The notes under the pieces were generated by a model that ran no database searches, had not been told where the DNA came from, and worked only from the letters and a program-made list of their open reading frames with translations. The position numbers were made by a program, and so were the translations under genes. From the NCBI GenBank assembly GCA_045589455.1, contig JAZNPC010000066.1:62001-126000 (forward strand): a stretch of DNA of 64,000 nt, read 5' to 3'. Shown here one piece after another: positions 15,845 to 25,386 of this stretch. Position 1 is the stretch's first letter; each line of letters starts with the position of its first letter. Source of the DNA: RGIG990 sp045589455 (GTDB lineage Bacteria > Verrucomicrobiota > Kiritimatiellia > RFP12 > UBA3636).

Positions 15845-17422
15845 TTATTTTGCATATTCAATGCAACGATTTTCGCGGATGACCACAACTTTAATCTGTC
15901 CAGGATATTTAACCTCAAGCTGGATTCTTCGAGCAATTTCCTTTGCGAGGTTCATTGCTTGGCTGTCACTAGTTTCAACAGGGTCAACGATAATGTTGAT
16001 TTCTCGGCCTGCTTGAACAGCATAGCAGTTCTTTGTCTGCTTAAATGATGTAGCAATCTTTTCCATCTTTTCTACACGCTCTAGATATAGAGATGTTGTT
16101 TCACAACGTGCACCAGGACGAGAAGAGGAGATAGCATCGGCAATTGAAGCAATAATTGCATAGCGAGTTACGTTTGCTACTTCGCCGTGGTGGCCTGCAA
16201 CACCTGCAACAATTTCTTCTGGCTGGTTTAGCTTGCGAAGGAAGTCTGCGCCAATTGCTGCGTGAGGGCCTTGAATCTCGTGATCTAGTGCTTTACCAAT
16301 ATCGTGTAGCAAACCAACCTTACGAGCGATTGTAGCGTCAAGATGAAGCTCTGTTGCAATCATGCCAGCTAGGTTTGCGACCTCAATGCTGTGCTGCAAT
16401 ACGTTTTGTGTAAAGCTAGTGCGGAAATAAAGTCTACCAAGCTTATTGAGGATTTGCTTGTCATTCTCAATGATATTTGCCTTTGCGCATGCTTTTGCGC
16501 CAATATCGTTAAGATATTTATCAAAGTTTTCTGTGACCTCTCGAACCATTTCTTCAATTTTTTGAACGGTAATTGTTCCGCCAGCAATTAGCTTCTCTAG
16601 AACAATTCCAGCAAGTTCGCGGCGCTCTGGTGATAAAGAGGAAACAGTTACAGAATTAGGATTATCTTCAATGATAATATTTACACCTGTCGCAGCTTCA
16701 AGCGCACGGATATTTCTTCCTTCACGACCAATAATTTTTCCTTTTACGGTAGGGTCGTCAAATGTAACAGTGCGGAGCATTAAGTCTGTAATGTGAGAAG
16801 AAGAGTAGCGTTGCATTGCAGGAATGATAATCTCGCGAGCCATTTCTTCAGAGGTTTCTTTGAGATTCTCTTTCTCGCGTTTAATGAGAGTTGCAATGTC
16901 TTCTTCTAGTTCCTTCTTGGCTTCCTCAAAGAGCTCCTTCTTTGCTTCATCGCGAGTAAAGCGTGCGAGCTTTTGAAGTTTTTCTGTAGCCTCTTTTGCT
17001 AGGGCATCTGCTTTTTCTTCGCGAACCTTAACAGAAGCATTAAATTTTTCTGCTTCCTCTTGGCGCTTGTCAAGAATAGCTTCTTTCTTATTTATTAAAT
17101 CTGCTTTGCTATTAAGATTTTGTTCGCGAGAAAGAAGAATTTCCTCTCGTTTATTAATAGCATCTTGCTCCTTAGTAAGCTGCTTCTTTTGTTCGCGAGT
17201 TGTTGCTTCAAATGCTTCTCGTGCCTTAATTGCCGCTGTCTTTGCTTGTATCTCTGCAGTGCGTAGAATATTTGCTGCCTCACGTTCAGCATTGAGTTTA
17301 GCGTTTTTAGAATTTTTCTTTAAGGAAGATAATGTATTTTTAATTAAAATAGATCTTAGTTGGTATCCAATAAATATACCGATTATCAAACCAGAAAATG
17401 CTGCGACTAATACTTCTATCAT
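15845..17422 (-). CDS. rny: Ribonuclease Y
   Basis: The 525-residue protein has one N-terminal membrane segment (residues 4-22), a long coiled coil (about 35-200), a KH domain with GKIIGREGRNIRALE (228-242) and an HD domain with LLHDIGKALDHE (H373, D374). This is the full RNase Y architecture. The enzyme starts mRNA decay at the membrane. It is the last gene of the long minus-strand core block and ends at its own terminator. The presence of RNase Y suggests Firmicutes-like mRNA turnover in this lineage. Confidence 0.96.
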   Translation of the reverse strand: MIEVLVAAFSGLIIGIFIGYQLRSILIKNTLSSLKKNSKNAKLNAEREAANILRTAEIQAKTAAIKAREAFEATTREQKKQLTKEQDAINKREEILLSREQNLNSKADLINKKEAILDKRQEEAEKFNASVKVREEKADALAKEATEKLQKLARFTRDEAKKELFEEAKKELEEDIATLIKREKENLKETSEEMAREIIIPAMQRYSSSHITDLMLRTVTFDDPTVKGKIIGREGRNIRALEAATGVNIIIEDNPNSVTVSSLSPERRELAGIVLEKLIAGGTITVQKIEEMVREVTENFDKYLNDIGAKACAKANIIENDKQILNKLGRLYFRTSFTQNVLQHSIEVANLAGMIATELHLDATIARKVGLLHDIGKALDHEIQGPHAAIGADFLRKLNQPEEIVAGVAGHHGEVANVTRYAIIASIADAISSSRPGARCETTSLYLERVEKMEKIATSFKQTKNCYAVQAGREINIIVDPVETSDSQAMNLAKEIARRIQLEVKYPGQIKVVVIRENRCIEYAK

Positions 17423-17451
17423 TTTTATAGCCTCTCAAAAAAATATATTTT

Positions 17452-18885
17452 TTATAAACGTTTAAGTATTGGAGATGCGATCAACAATCCAAACAAAAGA
17501 ATTATAAGAGGGAGGAAAACTGCTAATTTAATAGCAAGATTAGACCATCCGTCTGCTGCTATACCAGAATTTAGGATGGTTGCATATGCAGGAATCATTT
17601 TGTTTGTGTTTTCTCCTCCCTTTAGCCATTCAATAGCAGAAAAAAGAAAAAGTTTGTTTCCAGAAATACCTTGTCCAATCATTGCGTTTGAAATTATGGA
17701 TGAATCACCACAAACAACAATTCTTGTGTTTTGTTTTCTACCTAGTTCATTTGGTTTGCCAAGCTGTACAGCAGCAGCAATAGTGTTTGGTGTTCCAAAT
17801 TGATTTTTGGAAGGATCTGTAAAAACGAGAGAAGTGAATTGTGGTTTGTCTCCCAATTCTCTTGTTGTAAGGTGCATGGTTGATGCAGGTTCAAGATAGC
17901 ATGGAGAGGAGAAGGTGGTTGCAATATTAGTTAATGGTTCTGTAATATCATGCTGATTATAAATTGTCGTTGTTATAGAAGAAAATTGTGGTTCATTTGA
18001 AGGAATAAGCTGTATATTCCAAATGTTTAGTAGTGGTGCTAGACCATTGGCATAGTGATTGTTTAAAAGGAATAGGGCTCTACCACCATTGTTTAAATAA
18101 GTTGAAATTGCTCGGATTTCTGTTTCTGTGAACATTGTGGTAGGACCAGCAACAACAAGAACATCGCAGTCCGTTGGTACCTTTTTACCACCATCTAACA
18201 TAAGTGTTTCTATATCGTTGTTGTAAAGCTCAAGGAGTCTAGTAAAGTTAGATGCACCTGTATATCGATCTGCACTTGTTGGATCGTATTCTCCATGGCC
18301 CCCAAGAAAATATATTTTTGATAGTTCTGTATGCAAAAGCTTATGAATTGCTAATGTACAGACAGATTCGCCAATAAAATGCGCAGCTGGATTGGAGTGC
18401 TTCTCTTCTGTATCTGTTGGGTTGCCAGATAACTCTGTTGATGAGATGCAAAAATGCTCCATTCCTCGTATAATAATGATGGAGTTGATTTCAACATCCT
18501 CGTATCGTTTAAGAATAGTTTCTGTTTCTATGATTTCGAGATTTGCATCAATTATTTGTGTGTTAATAGTTAAATTCGGAATTTGTTTAGACAACTCTTC
18601 GTATTCTTTAAGAAGTCTGCGAGCTGGCTTTCGGAATGGATGAGATCGTTCAAATAATGAAATAATGGTTAATTCGCCTCTCGTATCTCTAAGGATATCT
18701 ATAGATTGTTTGCTTAAACCCTGTGGAATAAGTGGGTCGTAGTGATATCTAACATAGATACGAGAAGCGCAAAAATTTGTTAATATCAAAAGAATTGTGG
18801 CAAAAAGAATTGATAGAAAAACATTAACTTTAAAAAGATTAATGTTTTTCTTAATATCTTTTTTATTTTTATTATTCTTTTTCAT
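17452..18885 (-). CDS. GldG-like ABC-associated protein
   Basis: The 477-residue protein has a membrane segment near residues 20-42, a large extracytoplasmic part and a C-terminal membrane segment (about 455-473). The central part matches the ABC-type transport auxiliary family (PF09822-like, GldG): YFLGGHGEYDP, CDVLVVAGPT, LNNGGRALFLL and a late GDSSIISN. In gliding Bacteroidota, GldG works with GldA and GldF. No ABC ATPase or permease partner lies beside it. It lies 29 bases upstream of rny in the same direction. Confidence 0.8.
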   Translation of the reverse strand: MKKNNKNKKDIKKNINLFKVNVFLSILFATILLILTNFCASRIYVRYHYDPLIPQGLSKQSIDILRDTRGELTIISLFERSHPFRKPARRLLKEYEELSKQIPNLTINTQIIDANLEIIETETILKRYEDVEINSIIIIRGMEHFCISSTELSGNPTDTEEKHSNPAAHFIGESVCTLAIHKLLHTELSKIYFLGGHGEYDPTSADRYTGASNFTRLLELYNNDIETLMLDGGKKVPTDCDVLVVAGPTTMFTETEIRAISTYLNNGGRALFLLNNHYANGLAPLLNIWNIQLIPSNEPQFSSITTTIYNQHDITEPLTNIATTFSSPCYLEPASTMHLTTRELGDKPQFTSLVFTDPSKNQFGTPNTIAAAVQLGKPNELGRKQNTRIVVCGDSSIISNAMIGQGISGNKLFLFSAIEWLKGGENTNKMIPAYATILNSGIAADGWSNLAIKLAVFLPLIILLFGLLIASPILKRL

Positions 18886-18936
18886 TATACAAATTTTTAT
18901 GTAACGATACGTTGATTGTTACATTTATATATTAAT

Positions 18937-19575
18937 TTAAAATTTGGAAGCAAAGCATTGAGCTAATTTTGTTCCACCTTTATCTGTTAAATGAAGACCA
19001 TCTGAATTAATGTATTCTTCTCCAGAACCAAATGCTCCTCTAACATCAACAAAGCAAACACCTTCTTCTTTTGCTACCTGACGAATTGCTTCTGAAATTC
19101 TTTCTCCAGCAGCATTAAATCTTTCGTGTGGTCCAATCATAATTGGAATGTTTGCTACAATAGGGATAGAGTTATTATTTTTGCATGCGCGAATCATTGT
19201 GCGAATGTTCTCTGCAGTGCTAGAAGTGTCATAGCCTCTAATTGCATCATTGCTACCAAACATAATGCAGACATAAGCAGGCTTAGATGCTAAAGCAGAA
19301 TTAACAAGAGCTATGCCTCCATAAGAAGTAGTACCACCCACACCATAATTAGAAACATTTTTTGAAATCATTCCTGCAAGTCTAGACGGATATGGACTAC
19401 CATCACAAGCATAACCAGCAGTAATACTGTCACCTACACATGCCACAAGATTTGGGTTGTTGTTGCCAATATCTCCAGAAACGCCACCACCATCATCGCT
19501 ATCACAGCCAGTATTAAACAGAAGAGCTGTTGCTAATGCAATGGTAGCCGCTATTAATTTGACTTTAATCTTCAT
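18937..19575 (-). CDS. SGNH/GDSL hydrolase lipoprotein
   Basis: The 212-residue protein has a lipobox LFNTGC, with lipidation at Cys24. The GDSL-like block I is VGDSITAGY with nucleophile S50, block III is FGSNDAIRG, and the Asp-His pair is D192/H195 in SDGLHLTDKG. Close relatives include TesA-like esterases and rhamnogalacturonan acetylesterase-type proteins; the substrate cannot be assigned. The lipobox puts it in the envelope. It lies between the GldG-like gene and a phosphoesterase gene. Confidence 0.88.
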   Translation of the reverse strand: MKIKVKLIAATIALATALLFNTGCDSDDGGGVSGDIGNNNPNLVACVGDSITAGYACDGSPYPSRLAGMISKNVSNYGVGGTTSYGGIALVNSALASKPAYVCIMFGSNDAIRGYDTSSTAENIRTMIRACKNNNSIPIVANIPIMIGPHERFNAAGERISEAIRQVAKEEGVCFVDVRGAFGSGEEYINSDGLHLTDKGGTKLAQCFASKF

Positions 19576-19610
19576 TTTTGCCTTTCTATCTTGAGTTTAA
19601 TTTTAAAAAA

Positions 19611-20342
19611 CTATTGTCCACGTTCTAATCTTGCTGCTAAACGCTCAGGTAGGCATGCTGCTCTTATTCTTGCTTGAGCGGCAGAAACATCGTACGCAAC
19701 TCGTTTAAATGCAATTTGTTTGCTTTCAGGACTAAATATACAATATGACGCCAGTGGATTACCATCACGAGGTTGTCCAACGCTTCCGGTGTTTATAAAG
19801 TATTTTTTGCCAAGCTCTATGCGTATGTCTTGGGCAGGTAGCTGTTCTACCATAAAGCCTTGTTTCTTAAAGATGGTTGGAACATGTGTGTGTCCGTGGA
19901 AGCATATTTGTGTATTCTGATAATTTAAATGAGATTCCGCTTCTATAGAATCAAAAACATATCCCCATCGTTCTGGCATATCAAGTGTGCTATGAACTAG
20001 GGTTATATTCTTGTTTACAATGCTAAAAGGGAGTTTTTTAAGCCATTCTGTGTTTTCAGAGGTTAGCTCTCTTCGTGTCCATTCAATTACATTTGCCGCT
20101 ACGGGATGGAAGTCATCTAGGGATTCATCAAATGCGCAATAGTGATCATGATTTCCACAAACGGTAAATGAGGCTATTTTTTTTATAATTTCCACACATT
20201 CGTTTGGAGCGGCATTGTAGCCGACAACATCCCCAACGCAGAGAAAGTCTGTAACATTCTCTGCGCTAGCATCATCTAGCACAGCATTTAGTGCATCGAT
20301 ATTTGCATGGATGTCTCCAAGTATGGCGATTTTCTTTTCCAT
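19611..20342 (-). CDS. Calcineurin-like metallophosphoesterase (YfcE/MJ0936 type)
   Basis: Metal-binding motifs occur in the family order: GDIHANIDAL (D-x-H), GDVVGYNAAP (GD), GNHDHYC (GNHD), and late HGHTHVP. At about 243 residues it fits the small phosphodiesterase group. I choose the ATG at 20342, which leaves a gap of seven bases after ispD; a TTG six bases upstream would overlap ispD. The substrate is unknown. Close packing with ispD suggests co-transcription. Confidence 0.87.
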   Translation of the reverse strand: MEKKIAILGDIHANIDALNAVLDDASAENVTDFLCVGDVVGYNAAPNECVEIIKKIASFTVCGNHDHYCAFDESLDDFHPVAANVIEWTRRELTSENTEWLKKLPFSIVNKNITLVHSTLDMPERWGYVFDSIEAESHLNYQNTQICFHGHTHVPTIFKKQGFMVEQLPAQDIRIELGKKYFINTGSVGQPRDGNPLASYCIFSPESKQIAFKRVAYDVSAAQARIRAACLPERLAARLERGQ

Positions 20343-20349
20343 ATTCAAT

Positions 20350-21033
20350 TTATGCTTGCATTCCTAGGAGGAGAGCAGCAATGTGCAAATCCTCAGGGAC
20401 CGTAATTTTAATATTAGGGAAACGACTAGGAATTAAGTGAACTTTTTCGCCAAGCTTTTCAACGGCACTAGCTTCGTCTGTAATGCTTTCATCGTTGATA
20501 TCAGCAGCATCGAATGCGCGGCTTAGTAAGTCAAACTTAAATGTTTGTGGGGTTTGAACTGTCCAAATTTTGCTTCGATCTAATGTGCTTGAAACAGTTT
20601 GACCTTTTTCTACTAATTTTACAGTGTCAGTCATATGCTGAGCTGCGATGCCAGAGCCGTTGCGTTTGGCGGATTTAATAGTTTCAGAAATTAGGGCAGG
20701 GGTAATGCAAGGGCGTGCTGCATCATGCACTGAGACGATAGTTGTGTCTGGGTCACATTCTTTCATTCCATTGCGAACTGATGCCTGGCGGCAAGAGCCA
20801 CCAGGAACAACAGCTTGAACTTTACGGCAACCAAACATACGAGCTACGCCCTGAGTTGCTATTACCTGATCTTTACGAACAACAACAATTATTGCATCAA
20901 TGTCGGCACATGCTTCAAATGCCATCAATGAATACGCTAATACAGGTTTAGGTCCTAGGCTTAAAAAGGCCTTGTCTACCTTGCCACCCATTCTTTCACT
21001 TTTTCCTGCTGCAACAATAATTGCTGTGTTCAT
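20350..21033 (-). CDS. ispD: IspD, 2-C-methyl-D-erythritol 4-phosphate cytidylyltransferase
   Basis: The 227-residue protein has the nucleotidyltransferase loop IIVAAGKSERMGG at the start, PGGSCRQASVRNG, VHDAARPCITP and TVQTPQTFKFD, all diagnostic of IspD. It forms CDP-methylerythritol in the non-mevalonate isoprenoid pathway. No IspF domain is fused. It lies between the SecDF gene and the phosphoesterase gene in the same orientation. Confidence 0.95.
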   Translation of the reverse strand: MNTAIIVAAGKSERMGGKVDKAFLSLGPKPVLAYSLMAFEACADIDAIIVVVRKDQVIATQGVARMFGCRKVQAVVPGGSCRQASVRNGMKECDPDTTIVSVHDAARPCITPALISETIKSAKRNGSGIAAQHMTDTVKLVEKGQTVSSTLDRSKIWTVQTPQTFKFDLLSRAFDAADINDESITDEASAVEKLGEKVHLIPSRFPNIKITVPEDLHIAALLLGMQA

Positions 21034-21069
21034 ATGATTTACCTTTCTTAGAAAAACTATTTATTAAAC

Positions 21070-23802
21070 TTATTTCTTTGCGAAGTAAGGACGCTTATTC
21101 TTATACCAAGCTAGCATTACTGGAGTTGCAATGAAGATGGTTGAGAATGTACTTACAATAATACCGATAAGCATGCATGTTGCGAAGCTAAAGATATCAC
21201 CTGATGTGAAAATCATTAGAGCAACTACAGTAATTAGGGTAGTGATTGAAGTTAGTAGCGTTCTACTTAGTGTTACATTGATACACTTATTAGCTAGCTC
21301 TGGGAAGGTTAGCTTGTTGTTCTGTTTTAGCTCTTCACGTACACGATCAAATAGAACAATCGTGTCGTTTACACCATAACCAACGATTGTAAGCATAGCG
21401 GCTACAATTGTTAGGTTAAATTGGAAACCAAATGCTGTAAATAGACCAATAGTGATTAGAACGTCATGAACTAGAGCAACAATTGCACCTAGAGCAAAAC
21501 CGAACTCAAAGCGTAGGGTAATGTAGAGTAGCATTGCAATTGTAGAAAGAAGAATTGCAATATATGCAGTTCTCTTCATTTCTGCACCAATTTGAGAGCC
21601 TACGGTGTCATCTAGAACCATACGAATACCAGCATCTGGCATATCTGCCACAAGAGTTTCCTCCATGATGTTAGAAAGCTTTTTGCCATCGATTTCGTCT
21701 GTTTGAACAGTAGAGATTTCTAGGTAGTAGATGGTCTGAGATGTTGAAGCAGCTTCAGCAGTTGCCTCAGGAGCAGGTGCAGCTTCAGCAGTTACTTCAG
21801 GTGCAGCTTCAGCAGTTACTTCAGGAGCAGCTTCAGCAGTTGCCTCAGGAGCAGCTTCAGCAGTTACCTCAGGAGCAGCTGCTACTTCAGGAGCAGGTGT
21901 TGCTTCAGTAGTTGAAGCAGAAGCAGTAAGTGTTGCCTCAGATGCAGATGTAACAACCTCTGATTGGTATTGAGGCTTTGCATCTTCAATGCCAATCTTA
22001 GCTAGTGAGCTACGAATCTTTTCTAGAGGAGCAGCATCCTTGTTCTCAACAACAAATGTTACTTTTGAACCACCAGTGAAATCTACAGCAAAAATGCTTG
22101 ATGGGTCATTTAGTCCACGAATTAATGCAACTGCATCTAGTACCACGATTAGAAGTACAGAAGCTAGGATGCATGCCTTTGCGCGCTTAACAAAATTAAT
22201 ATTAACAGTTGGTGGAACAAGCTCCATCATCTTGATCTTTGCTTTTGACTCAGGTTTTACAGTTGCCTGGAAAATTAGCTTTGTAACAACAAGAGCAGTA
22301 AACATAGATGCTAGGATACCAGCAACAAGAGTTACTGAGAAACCACGAATTAGACCAGTACCAAATACGAATAGAATAATAGCTGTAATGATAGTTGTTA
22401 AGTTGCCATCAAAAATTGCTAAAAATGCACGTTGATAACCTGCCATAATTGATGCAAAAGTTGGACGTCCAGCAGCCTGCTCTTCACGAGTGCGCTCAAA
22501 GATAAGAACGTTGGCATCAACAGCCATACCAATAGTCAATAGAATACCAGCAATACCAGGTAGAGTTAATACAGGTAGCTTGAACAAAGAACCGCTTGCT
22601 GTTGCATCCTGTGCAAAAGTGCTTAAAATATTTGATGCTAGTACAGCAAATGCAGGTAGAAGTATAATATTAAGAATTAGTGCAATAGCAGCAACAATAC
22701 CTAATCTGCGATAGTAGAATATCAAGAATGCTAAAACACCAAGGCAGCCAAATATAATTGCCTTTTTAGATGCATTGATTGAGTCCTCACCAAGAGTTGG
22801 AGAAACAAAGCGCTCGCCCATAAACTTTAGAGGAGCAGGAAGAGAACCTGCATTTAGAACGGTTTGAAGTTGACGTGCTTCTTCAAAGGAAAAGTTACCT
22901 GTAATAGTTGCTTCACCATCGATGCGTGTTTGGATTACAGGAGCAGAATATACAACATCGTCAAGAATAATTGCTAGTCGCTTGTTGATATTTCTACCAG
23001 TAATATCAGCAAACTTTTTTCTTCCTTCGGAATCAAAAGTTAAGCTAACATAGCGCTCGCCAGTAGTTGGATTAATATCTGTTTTAGCGCGTTCAAGGTT
23101 TTCACCGGTTAACTCAGCCTTACGCTTAACAAAAATAGGATGGTAGTAATCCATTCCGTTTTTGCCAGTAACCTTTTGTAGCATAAATTGAGTGCCTGGT
23201 TTAGGATTACCAAACTTACGTAGGTAAGTAGTATATTCTGAGTCTGTGTAATCTACTTGAGAATCCGAATCTCTAACATAGCATGCAGTACCATCTTCGT
23301 CATGTGATAGCTTATAGCCACGAGGAGCTCTCTCTTGTGAAAGTCTGATTGCCTTTACAGAAGAATCCTCATCTACAAGTGAGAATCTTAAGAATGCAAC
23401 GCTACGAACAAGAGATTCTGCTTGACGACGCTTTTCCTCTGTTGCGCCAGGCATTTGAACATAAATGCGGCAATCTTCACCAGTGCCTGCAGTAATAATA
23501 GGCTCTTCTGTACCAAGAGCATCAATACGAGCGCGAACAACCTCTACAGCAGTGTCTCTAGCATTGTCTTTAGCTCTTGTAATCTCTGCCTTAATTTCTT
23601 CTTCGGAAAGAGTTTTACCCTCTTCTTTAGCCTTTTCTCTAATTTCCTGCTCTAATGCTTTTTCATCTAATTCTAGTGTAAAGCTATATCCACCTTGCAA
23701 ATCAAGACCAAGACGAATATTGTCCTTCTTACTAATTAGAACAGCTGAAAATGCTAGTAATAGAACTAGTACAATCCATTTCCATAGTGATTCAGTTTTC
23801 AT
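21070..23802 (-). CDS. secDF: SecDF fusion, protein translocase accessory subunit
   Basis: This 910-residue fusion joins SecD (about 1-520) and SecF (about 530-910) in one chain. SecD features include LGLDLQGGYSF, the periplasmic P1 domain and the GMAVDANVLIFER membrane motif. SecF features include VDFTGGS and the GYGVNDTIVLFDRVREE motif. It uses the proton gradient to pull secreted proteins through SecYEG. Within the SecF periplasmic part (about residues 625-695) lies a low-complexity Ala/Glu/Pro/Thr insertion of repeated APEVTAEA units. YajC is encoded just upstream. Confidence 0.96.
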   Translation of the reverse strand: MKTESLWKWIVLVLLLAFSAVLISKKDNIRLGLDLQGGYSFTLELDEKALEQEIREKAKEEGKTLSEEEIKAEITRAKDNARDTAVEVVRARIDALGTEEPIITAGTGEDCRIYVQMPGATEEKRRQAESLVRSVAFLRFSLVDEDSSVKAIRLSQERAPRGYKLSHDEDGTACYVRDSDSQVDYTDSEYTTYLRKFGNPKPGTQFMLQKVTGKNGMDYYHPIFVKRKAELTGENLERAKTDINPTTGERYVSLTFDSEGRKKFADITGRNINKRLAIILDDVVYSAPVIQTRIDGEATITGNFSFEEARQLQTVLNAGSLPAPLKFMGERFVSPTLGEDSINASKKAIIFGCLGVLAFLIFYYRRLGIVAAIALILNIILLPAFAVLASNILSTFAQDATASGSLFKLPVLTLPGIAGILLTIGMAVDANVLIFERTREEQAAGRPTFASIMAGYQRAFLAIFDGNLTTIITAIILFVFGTGLIRGFSVTLVAGILASMFTALVVTKLIFQATVKPESKAKIKMMELVPPTVNINFVKRAKACILASVLLIVVLDAVALIRGLNDPSSIFAVDFTGGSKVTFVVENKDAAPLEKIRSSLAKIGIEDAKPQYQSEVVTSASEATLTASASTTEATPAPEVAAAPEVTAEAAPEATAEAAPEVTAEAAPEVTAEAAPAPEATAEAASTSQTIYYLEISTVQTDEIDGKKLSNIMEETLVADMPDAGIRMVLDDTVGSQIGAEMKRTAYIAILLSTIAMLLYITLRFEFGFALGAIVALVHDVLITIGLFTAFGFQFNLTIVAAMLTIVGYGVNDTIVLFDRVREELKQNNKLTFPELANKCINVTLSRTLLTSITTLITVVALMIFTSGDIFSFATCMLIGIIVSTFSTIFIATPVMLAWYKNKRPYFAKK
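21740..21940 (-). repeat. In-frame tandem repeat inside secDF
   Basis: A repeat unit of about 24 bases encodes APEVTAEA/APEATAEA. About six to seven units lie in the SecF periplasmic loop. It is in frame and likely varies in copy number between strains. Confidence 0.75.
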
Positions 23803-23843
23803 TTTATTATACCTTAACTTAACTATATTAGTTTTTATATTAC

Positions 23844-24179
23844 TTAATTTGCTTCTACAGTAGGTGTTTCATCCTCTGCGATAGCACGTATTACAGCCCC
23901 ACGAGCAATCTCAATGATTGTGTTTTGAGCAACCTCAACCATAAAGGTGCTTTCCTTTACTTCTGTGATTTTGCCAATCAAACCACCAGCAAAAATAATT
24001 TTTGCTCCAGCGCGGAGTTCATTTATTTTCTTTTTACGCTCTTTTTCCTTACGCTGCTGTGGGCGAATAAGGACAAAGTAGAAAATTGCGAAAATGAGAA
24101 TAATGATTATAAAACCACTATTATCTCCTTGGGCTTGCGCAAACATTGCATTTCCCATTAATGTTGTCAATGTATTCAT
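23844..24179 (-). CDS. yajC: YajC, Sec translocase subunit
   Basis: The 111-residue protein has one membrane segment (about 20-38, FIIIILIFAIFYFVLIRPQQ) with the diagnostic RPQQRKEKERKK behind it, followed by the small cytoplasmic domain (AGAKIIFAGGLIGKITEVKE). It is part of the SecDF-YajC complex. It directly precedes secDF in the transcript. Confidence 0.95.
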   Translation of the reverse strand: MNTLTTLMGNAMFAQAQGDNSGFIIIILIFAIFYFVLIRPQQRKEKERKKKINELRAGAKIIFAGGLIGKITEVKESTFMVEVAQNTIIEIARGAVIRAIAEDETPTVEAN

Positions 24180-24215
24180 GTTTTAATTTTCTTTCTTTAT
24201 TTATTATTTGTAAAA

Positions 24216-25346
24216 TTAATCTCTACTGCTACGTAGCTCTTCATGAGCGATACGTCTAAATTCCTCAAAACTTCCATTGTCTAGTGAGGCCCTTAGCTCG
24301 CGCATAAACTCCATATAGCAATGTATGTTGTGAAGCGTCAGCAAACGAATTCCTAATACCTCGCCTGCGTTTAGTAGGTGTCGAATATATGCCCTTGTAA
24401 AGTTTTGGCAACAAACACATGTGCATCCTTCCTCAACGGGACGTAAATCTTGCTTGTATCTACCAGCTTTAATTTGGACAGAACCATGTCTAGTGAATGC
24501 AGAACCATTACGAGCATGACGGGTTGGGATTACGCAGTCAAACATATCAATGCCACGCGCCACAGCCTCAACCATTTGTAGTCTATCGCCAACGCCCATT
24601 AAGTAGCGTGGCTTGTCCTCTGGAAGATAAGGAGTACTATCCTCAACTCCTTTAATAAGGACATTCTCTGGTTCTCCAACACTTACACCTCCTACGGCAT
24701 AGCCATCAAACCCAATGTTTACAAGACCTTCAGCACAGCGCTTACGTAACTCTGGATAAACACCTCCTTGGACAATGCCAAATAGCTTTTGACCTTCTGC
24801 ACGCTCTTGCTCTGCACAAACCTTAGCCCAAGACAATGTCTTGGAAATAGATTTTTGTGCATATTCTGGAGTGCATGGGTATGGAATGCATTCATCAAAG
24901 CACATGGCCACATCAGAACCAATAGCCTTTTGCATTGCTATAGATTCCTTTGGACCTAGGAAAAAGCGCTTGCCGTCTATGTGGGAGTTAAACTCTACAC
25001 CATCCTGACGAATCTTGCGGAGCTTGCCAAGAGAAAATACTTGGAAACCTCCACTGTCAGTCAAAATAGGTCCATCATATTGCATGAAACTATGGAGCCC
25101 ACCAACGGCCTCCATAATTTCCTTGCCTGGGCGAAGCATTAGATGATAGGTATTAGACAAAATCATTCCTACACCTAGTTCCTTTAGGTCTCTAGGTTCT
25201 AAGGTCTTTACTGTGCCTTGAGTACCAACGGGCATAAAGCAAGGAGTCTCAACTGTTCCGTGCTTAGTCATAAGCTGGGAACGGCGAGCCTCAAAGCCTC
25301 CGTTTAATACTTTTTCAGTCTTTAAAACCTTGAATTGATCTGTCAT
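24216..25346 (-). CDS. tgt: Queuine/preQ1 tRNA-ribosyltransferase
   Basis: The 376-residue protein has LTDSGGFQVFSL with the first catalytic Asp, GGVSVGE, VIPTRHARNG and the zinc site CTCVCCQNF with a distant His in LHNIHCY. TGT exchanges guanine-34 for preQ1 in GUN-anticodon tRNAs. The order tgt-yajC-secDF is a widely conserved gene neighbourhood. No other queuosine gene is seen in the window. Confidence 0.96.
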   Translation of the reverse strand: MTDQFKVLKTEKVLNGGFEARRSQLMTKHGTVETPCFMPVGTQGTVKTLEPRDLKELGVGMILSNTYHLMLRPGKEIMEAVGGLHSFMQYDGPILTDSGGFQVFSLGKLRKIRQDGVEFNSHIDGKRFFLGPKESIAMQKAIGSDVAMCFDECIPYPCTPEYAQKSISKTLSWAKVCAEQERAEGQKLFGIVQGGVYPELRKRCAEGLVNIGFDGYAVGGVSVGEPENVLIKGVEDSTPYLPEDKPRYLMGVGDRLQMVEAVARGIDMFDCVIPTRHARNGSAFTRHGSVQIKAGRYKQDLRPVEEGCTCVCCQNFTRAYIRHLLNAGEVLGIRLLTLHNIHCYMEFMRELRASLDNGSFEEFRRIAHEELRSSRD

Positions 25347-25386
25347 GATACTCTATATATAAATAGGTAATAATAGCAACGGGCTA

